From: Myxococcales bacterium
GTDB taxonomy: Bacteria; Myxococcota_A; Polyangia; Polyangiales; Polyangiaceae
Assembly (NCBI GenBank): GCA_021847645.1
Contig: JAJZQG010000005.1
Coordinates: 1 to 64,000, forward strand
DNA length: 64,000 bases
Direction: 5' to 3'
This document shows, piece by piece, positions 59,443 through 64,000 of this stretch. Below the pieces are notes generated by a model. That model was not told where the DNA came from. It worked only from the letters and a program-made list of their open reading frames with translations, and did no database searches. The first letter of the stretch is position 1. Each line of letters begins with the position of its first letter. Both the position numbers and the translations under genes were made by a program.

Positions 59443-59799
59443 ATGGCCGAGGACGGTTCTTCGAAAGGCAGCATGGTTGGTCGCAGGGACGCGCTCAAGC
59501 TGGCGAGCGCGGTGAGCGCGTTGGGCATCGGCTTGGGTGTGGTCCTCGAAGCCGGCGACGCCAACGCGGAGACCATCAAGATCCCGGCTGCCAGGCTCGG
59601 CAAGCTGTCCATCAAGCTGTTCAAGTTCGACGCGGACAAGAACGGCGACACGCTCGTGCGCACCTTCGACCTCGCGGCCTTGCTCGGACAGACGCGCAAT
59701 GGCGGGAGCTACAGCATCAAGATCTACAACCAGAAGCCGGGCGACGACGCCGAGGTCATGGCCGCCAACGAGATCCAGGTCGTGGCTGACAAGCGCTAG
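59443..59799 (+). CDS. Small exported protein with Tat-type signal
   Basis: A 118-residue protein. The N-terminus 'GRRDALKLASAVSALGIGLGVVLEAGDANA' has the twin-Arg motif, hydrophobic core and an Ala-x-Ala cleavage site of a Tat signal, suggesting export in folded form. The mature ~75 residues are beta-rich ('LSIKLFKFDADKNGD', 'SYSIKIYNQKPGDDAEVM') without a recognised domain. GGAGG precedes ATG 59443. The next gene starts six bases after its stop and encodes a Cys-cluster (YkgJ) protein, so the pair is one operon with the promoter at 59370. Confidence 0.75.
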   Translation: MAEDGSSKGSMVGRRDALKLASAVSALGIGLGVVLEAGDANAETIKIPAARLGKLSIKLFKFDADKNGDTLVRTFDLAALLGQTRNGGSYSIKIYNQKPGDDAEVMAANEIQVVADKR

Positions 59800-59805
59800 C
59801 GCGCA

Positions 59806-60492
59806 ATGCAGCACCTGCCGCTCCGCACGGGTTACTCCCTGCAACGCTCCTCACCGTTCGCCTACCGCTGCGGAGCATGCTCCCGCTGCTGTCACGGCAA
59901 GGCCATCCCGGTCAATCCCTACGAGATCGCACGCATCGGCGAATACCTGCGCCTGACCACGGGCGAGGTCATCTCCCGCCACACCGACCTGGGCGGAGGC
60001 ATCCTCATGCAGGGCGATGGCACCGCGGCTTGCCAGTTCCTCGATCCCCACGGCTGCGCCATCCACCCCGCTCGTCCGCTCGCCTGCAGGCTCTACCCTC
60101 TCGGACGCCATCTGAGCCCCGATCGGGTCGAGCGGTTTGCGGAAGTACAACCCGATCCCCTCTGCCAGGGTGACTGGAACGGCTCCGGCACGGTCGACGA
60201 CTACTTGCGCTCGCAAGACACTGCGAGGTACATCGACGCCTCGGATCGCTACTTCGCGCTTCTCGGCCGCATGATGGCGGCCCTCCAGCGCTCCCAAAAC
60301 GATCCCGCGCCGTTGCCGACGCCGGACAGGGACACGATCGGCCTGGACAACTGGCTCGACGTGGACGCCGTGGTGCAACGCTGGTGCTCGGACGCCGGCC
60401 GCGATGTCCCCGCAGGCGTCGAAGAGCGTATCAGCCTCCACATCGAAGCCATCGATTCGCTGCTCGAGCGCCTCGTGGCCGGAGCGCGTTGA
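59806..60492 (+). CDS. YkgJ family cysteine-cluster protein
   Basis: A 228-residue protein with the YkgJ/CxxCxxCC signature: 'CGACSRCCHG' near residue 22, 'CQFLDPHGC' and 'PARPLACRLYPLG' near 75-100. The Cys residues are expected to bind Zn2+ or an Fe-S cluster. The family's role is poorly defined; members have been linked to metal handling and modification reactions. The C-terminal half is helical ('VEERISLHIEAIDSLLERLV'). Cotranscribed with the Tat-signal protein just upstream, for which it could be a maturation factor (inference). Confidence 0.88.
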   Translation: MQHLPLRTGYSLQRSSPFAYRCGACSRCCHGKAIPVNPYEIARIGEYLRLTTGEVISRHTDLGGGILMQGDGTAACQFLDPHGCAIHPARPLACRLYPLGRHLSPDRVERFAEVQPDPLCQGDWNGSGTVDDYLRSQDTARYIDASDRYFALLGRMMAALQRSQNDPAPLPTPDRDTIGLDNWLDVDAVVQRWCSDAGRDVPAGVEERISLHIEAIDSLLERLVAGAR

Positions 60493-60635
60493 GTCGCCGC
60501 GTCGTTCTCGGTTGCCCGTCTCCCGAAAGTTCTGATCACGCTTCGCCGCCGGCCCGGGATGACCCGTCCACCGCACCGATCGCCTTGCCCCGGGCGCCGA
60601 TCGCGAGCATGCTTGTCGCCGGTCGAGGTAAGCAC

Positions 60636-61748
60636 ATGTTCACACGTTCCTACACCATTCTGCTCTTGGCTTTGACGGCATCCTGCGGCACGGCCAGCAA
60701 TGACTCCACGGTCTACGGACAGTCCGGCACGGGAGGTGGCGGAGGTTCCGGCGGCGCCAACACAGACGGCGGCTCGACCGGTGGCACCACCGGCGATGCA
60801 TCCCCCGGAATCGACGCCATGACGGTACCCGACGGCACCACCGAGCCCGGAAAGCTGCTGGTGTACGCCCACAACGACACCACGCTGTACTCGGTGGATC
60901 CCACCGACCCCAATCTGGCATTGACCCAGATCGGCAAGTTCGACTGCATCGGCGGCAGCGGCGAAGACCCGTCGATGACCGACATCGCGGTCGACAAGGA
61001 TGGCGGTCTGTTCGGCGTGAGCGCCACCGCCGTCTATCTCGACATGAAGGTCAACGGCTCGAGCGTCGGCTGCCAGGCAGCGAAGGTCACCATCGATGCC
61101 GGCAGCGTAGGTACCAACGCAAAGTTCTACGGCCTGACCTTCGCCCCCCCCACCCAGGCGCTCGGAACCGCCGAAACGCTGATTGGCGCCAACTCCAACG
61201 GCGATCTCTACGCCATCGACAAGGCCACCGGACAGCTCACCATCGTCGGCAACTTCGGCAAGGTTCCGTCGAACGACGGCCAGGGCCACACCTACCCGAG
61301 CAGCCACGTCGACAAGAACTGGGAGCTGTCGGGCGATATCGTGTTCCTCGCCAACAACGGCAGCCCGCTCGGATTCGCCACGGTCCGCGACTGCCCGAAC
61401 CCGCCCAGCTCCTCGAGCTGCTCGACCGTCGATACCCTCGTCGAGATCGACGTGCCCAAGCTCGCGTTCAACTCGTCGCAATCGGTGACCAAGGCCGTCC
61501 GCGGCCAAGTGCTCCCGGCCAACTGCTCGGACCCGCAGAGCTGCGGCTTCGGCTCGATGTACGGCATCGCCGCCTGGGGAGACCAGGTCTACGGATTCTC
61601 ACGCAAGGGCGACCTGCTCACCATCAACAACGCGACCGGCGTGGGAGTCAAGATCGGCACGCCGCTCACCACGCCACCGAGCAGCAACGGCTTTGCCGGC
61701 GCTGGCGTCACCACCCTGGCCCCCGTCATCGCGCCCCCTCCCAAGTAG
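60636..61748 (+). CDS. Lipoprotein with Gly-rich linker and propeller-like domain
   Basis: A 370-residue lipoprotein, lipobox 'LTASC' at Cys17. A Gly/Ser/Thr linker (about 25-70) connects to repeated beta units: 'LLVYAHNDTTLYSVDPTDPNLALTQIGKF', 'NGDLYAIDKATGQLTIVGNFG' and 'GDLLTINNATGVGVKIG'. These are like the DUF4394/propeller sensors that read out values along a chain. Several Cys may form disulfides. Function unknown, probably surface binding. GAGGTAA six bases before ATG 60636 fixes the start; the frame is open to 60384. Confidence 0.83.
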   Translation: MFTRSYTILLLALTASCGTASNDSTVYGQSGTGGGGGSGGANTDGGSTGGTTGDASPGIDAMTVPDGTTEPGKLLVYAHNDTTLYSVDPTDPNLALTQIGKFDCIGGSGEDPSMTDIAVDKDGGLFGVSATAVYLDMKVNGSSVGCQAAKVTIDAGSVGTNAKFYGLTFAPPTQALGTAETLIGANSNGDLYAIDKATGQLTIVGNFGKVPSNDGQGHTYPSSHVDKNWELSGDIVFLANNGSPLGFATVRDCPNPPSSSSCSTVDTLVEIDVPKLAFNSSQSVTKAVRGQVLPANCSDPQSCGFGSMYGIAAWGDQVYGFSRKGDLLTINNATGVGVKIGTPLTTPPSSNGFAGAGVTTLAPVIAPPPK

Positions 61749-61771
61749 GGATTCGGGCAACGACAATCCCT
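61747..61771. terminator. Hairpin between convergent lipoprotein and kinase genes
   Basis: AGGGATT (61747-61753) pairs with AATCCCT (61765-61771), loop 11 bases, inside the 50-base convergent gap. No T-tract; a shared terminator is inferred from position. Confidence 0.4.
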
Positions 61772-61798
61772 CAGCCAAGATTGATATGTCGATGTGTC

Positions 61799-63319
61799 CT
61801 ATCCGGCCAGCGCAGCCCGGATAACACGGACGACACCCCAGACCACCGAACCGGCGGCACACAGGGCGAAGAGCGTCAGCCCCGCGATCAGCACCGCCGG
61901 GTGACGGTCCACGAAGCGGCTCCAGATATGGGTCATTCGCTTCGTGAACGTGAGCGGGCATTGGATGGGAATGATGCCCTCGTTCCGAAGCTGGAGCCGC
62001 GAGATCATCGCCGACACTGAGCCATAGCGCCCCGACGGCACCTTCTGCAACCCCGCCAGCGTGAACCAGCCCAGGTCCGCCGGAACGCTTCCCTGGATCG
62101 GGTGGCTGAATCGCGATGGATGGGGCGCCGGCGTCGACACCACACCCGCCAGGATCTCTTCCAGCGTGTTCTTGCCGTCGAGGTAATGCCTGAGGGTCAG
62201 AAGCTCCCAGAACAGCACGCACAGGCTGTAGATGTCGCTTCGCTCGTCCAGCTTGTCATTCTCGCCCCGTGCCTGTTCCGGAGACATGTAGGCCGGCGTT
62301 CCGATCACCGAGCCCACCGTCGTGCTCATCGCCGGCGCCGCGACCGCCGGACCCCTCGTCCCCGCAACCTCCGGACCGCTGCCGAGACGCTTGGCGATTC
62401 CCCAATCCATTACTACCACCTCGCCGTGCGCGCCAACCATGATGTTCGCCGGCTTGATGTCGCGATGGAGAATGCCCTGCTCGTGCGCGTACCGAATCGC
62501 CTCCAGAATCCCTTGAAATATCTGCGCGCGCCGCTCGAACCCGTACTTCCCGTGGTACTCCCGATCGCCCGCTGCAAGCCGCGAGATGATGTGCTCGAGC
62601 GTCTCTCCCTCGATGTGCTTCATCACGAAGAAGTACCGGCCCTGATGGTCGATCCCCACGTCGTGAATCGGCACGATGTTCGGGTGCTCCAGCTTGCCCA
62701 CCGTGCGGATCTCCTCGACGAACCGCGCCAGGGCCTCGGGCCCCTGCATCTCGGGCAACAGGCGTTTCATCGCTACGTCTCGCTCGATGTCGTGGTCGCG
62801 CGCCGCAACCACCACGCCCACGCCCCCCGCCCCCAGCGTCTTCTGCTCTTCATAGCGCTCCCGCGGCTCGACCACCACGCGCGCCTCGTCTCCCACGAGC
62901 CTGACCCGAGGCAGCACCGTGCAGCGGCCGAGCGTCGCCGGTGACCCCGAGACCATGGGCAGTGACATCGGGGACCGCGCGGCGGCCAAGGACGACGCAA
63001 GCATCGTCTGCGCCGTAGCGGCAGAAGCGATCGTCTCCGTGGACACGGCCTGGGGTATCGGGGGGGCCACCGGCGAGCCGCCCCAGGGGGCCGCCGCCGT
63101 GCTCGCCATCGCCGCCACCACCGTCGCGCCTGTCTCGAGTGGCGTAGGCTCTGCGGACGGCAACGGCACCGCGGGCTGGGGTGCCGCAGCCGTCGCGTTG
63201 CCGTAGCCCACCGTCGGCTTGCGATCGGGGACCAGCCGACTCGCGCCGTAGGCCATCGTGGCCGCGTGCGGCGCCGCATCCGCCTTGGGTCCGTTGCCGC
63301 CTTGGTGATCTCCCTGCAC
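61799..63319 (-). CDS. Ser/Thr protein kinase with C-terminal membrane helix
   Basis: A 506-residue kinase. Residues 1-150 form a low-complexity Pro/Ala/Thr tail before the domain, unusual for this group. The catalytic domain (about 155-440) has 'GAGGVGVV', Lys185 in 'VAMK', 'HRDIKPAN' with Asp287, 'DWG' (Asp305) in place of DFG, and 'GTPAYMSPEQ'. Key catalytic residues are kept, so it should be active; DWG is seen in some active bacterial kinases. A single helix near 478-498 ('VLIAGLTLFALCAAGSVVWGVV') anchors the C-terminus in the membrane with almost nothing outside. Divergent from the partial regulator at 63738. Confidence 0.88.
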   Translation of the reverse strand: MQGDHQGGNGPKADAAPHAATMAYGASRLVPDRKPTVGYGNATAAAPQPAVPLPSAEPTPLETGATVVAAMASTAAAPWGGSPVAPPIPQAVSTETIASAATAQTMLASSLAAARSPMSLPMVSGSPATLGRCTVLPRVRLVGDEARVVVEPRERYEEQKTLGAGGVGVVVAARDHDIERDVAMKRLLPEMQGPEALARFVEEIRTVGKLEHPNIVPIHDVGIDHQGRYFFVMKHIEGETLEHIISRLAAGDREYHGKYGFERRAQIFQGILEAIRYAHEQGILHRDIKPANIMVGAHGEVVVMDWGIAKRLGSGPEVAGTRGPAVAAPAMSTTVGSVIGTPAYMSPEQARGENDKLDERSDIYSLCVLFWELLTLRHYLDGKNTLEEILAGVVSTPAPHPSRFSHPIQGSVPADLGWFTLAGLQKVPSGRYGSVSAMISRLQLRNEGIIPIQCPLTFTKRMTHIWSRFVDRHPAVLIAGLTLFALCAAGSVVWGVVRVIRAALAG

Positions 63320-63737
63320 GACGTCCTCCCAGCAGGGCGGGATGACACGCCCGCCGAGCCCAGCAGCCTAGCAGACCCCTGCCTTGTCCACGAGCCGGCA
63401 CGAAGCGCGCGAGTCCGCATCGCAGCTCGGGCCCCATGGCTGCACGAACGTGCCGCCGCCAACGCGCGTGCATGCCCCGACACCGGCCCGGCAACGCTCG
63501 GAACGCAACGCAAGCCGTCACAAGGAAGGGGAACGACCGGGAACGTGGATACGCCTCGGGTGTGACCTCGATCGTTCGCCGGGCAGGCGCTATAGTTCTC
63601 ATCACCGGCGCTCACGGCGCTTGCACCCAACTCGCACGGAGACTCGCGAGGATGCGAACCCCAGCCCACCACCCACAAGCTCGTCCACGCCACCACGGGC
63701 ACCGGGGCCAACCCGACCGGCGGACGAGGGCCGAACG
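63320..63737. other. Divergent intergenic region
   Basis: About 420 bases between the kinase and the gene at 63738. A TATAGT at 63591-63596 is a good -10 match for the plus strand, but the -35 region is poor. A 101-codon frame at 63436-63741 lacks a ribosome site and homology and was not called. Nothing else stands out. Confidence 0.4.
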
Positions 63738-64000
63738 ATGACGTGGCCCAGCAGCACGCCACCGGACGGCCGTCCAGAGTCCTTTGAGGAGCTGCTCTCG
63801 GCGGTATCGAGCCGCCTGGTAGCGGCGCGCGCCGACCAAGTCGACGAGGTGTTGTCCCGCTGCATGGCGGATATCGCCTCGCACTTCGCCGCGCAGTGTG
63901 TCGTCTTCGGCAGGTGCACGGAGCAAGGGAGCTGCACCGGCGACAGCAGGACCTGGACCGATCCTGCCTTGCCCCACGGTTGCGGCGCGAGCCTGCGTCA
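63738..64000 (+). CDS. GAF/PAS-type regulator, 3' part outside window
   Basis: ATG 63738, with GAGGG eight bases upstream, opens a frame that runs off the window after 87 codons. 'SFEELLSAVSSRLVAARADQVDEVLSRCMADIASHFAAQCVVFGRC' matches the start of a GAF-like sensory domain as found at the N-terminus of histidine kinases and sigma-54 activators ('ll..ls..f...p...vd..i...l..i..fl..d'). The output domain lies beyond the window. An opposite-strand frame here is a shadow. Confidence 0.6.
   Translation, partial: MTWPSSTPPDGRPESFEELLSAVSSRLVAARADQVDEVLSRCMADIASHFAAQCVVFGRCTEQGSCTGDSRTWTDPALPHGCGASLR

Noticed and set aside
63436-63741. Possible 101-codon gene in the divergent gap
   Set aside because: Arg/His-rich product, no ribosome site, overlaps the better-supported start at 63738.
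1-64000. tRNA, rRNA, riboswitch or integrase/attachment sites
   Set aside because: No recognisable cloverleaf, conserved riboswitch core, transposase or integrase was seen on reading both strands; a covariance-model scan was not possible.

Overview
The window reads as chromosomal DNA of a myxobacterium (Myxococcota, most likely the Polyangia side). It has very high GC and dense Ser/Thr protein kinases. There are giant tetratricopeptide (TPR) proteins, lipoproteins with Gly/Ser or Asp/Ala linkers, a fibro-slime protein, and two proteins with a MYXO-CTERM-like tail (Gly-Cys-rich patch, hydrophobic helix, Arg cluster). No rRNA, tRNA, CRISPR array, insertion sequence or phage module was seen. Assignments rest on motifs read by eye; no database search was run.

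Layout. 1-4482: 3' part of a giant TPR protein. 4510-11268: SDR dehydrogenase, PAS histidine kinase whose natural N-terminus is cut by an in-frame TGA, SMI1/KNR4 protein, PAP2 phosphatase, dienelactone hydrolase, and a radical SAM maturase-like enzyme with a SEC-C tail. 11481-13807 (minus): frameshifted envelope protein, anti-sigma factor, ECF sigma factor and an ExbB/MotA-like membrane protein. 13970-24288 (minus): two more giant TPR proteins with overlapping genes; their C-termini resemble that of the gene at the left edge. 24526-29414: membrane-anchored parvulin and, divergently, a zinc-ribbon/Pro-Ala/TM/TPR protein. 29469-34369 (minus): MYXO-CTERM metallophosphoesterase, CPBP intramembrane protease, D-cysteine desulfhydrase/ACC deaminase-type enzyme, biotin carrier protein, DUF4388-J-domain protein. 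34588-41244: Ser/Thr kinase, acetyltransferase, histidine kinase, and a second histidine kinase with an eroded ATP site. 41699-44546: EmrB/EmrA-type efflux pair. 44574-46820 (minus): molybdopterin oxidoreductase. 46985-50080: lasso-peptide-like cluster. 50257-64000: TerB-like protein, fibro-slime lipoprotein, GH25 lysozyme with MYXO-CTERM tail, several lipoproteins, two kinases, a PEGA protein, a Tat-signal small protein with a YkgJ-type partner, and the start of a GAF-like regulator.

The most interesting points are these. (1) A lasso precursor with a readable 20-residue core sits among a cyclase, an RRE (PqqD) protein broken by TGA and an HprK-type kinase lacking the Walker A lysine, with no leader peptidase nearby. 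(2) Three giant TPR paralogues share one unnamed C-terminal domain. (3) A CPBP-family protease, the family that includes myxosortases, lies directly upstream of a MYXO-CTERM protein. (4) An intact and a degenerate histidine kinase are translationally coupled. Three apparent disruptions (TGA at 5625, TGA at 47054, frameshift near 11820) mean that sequence error and gene decay must be separated before functional conclusions are drawn.
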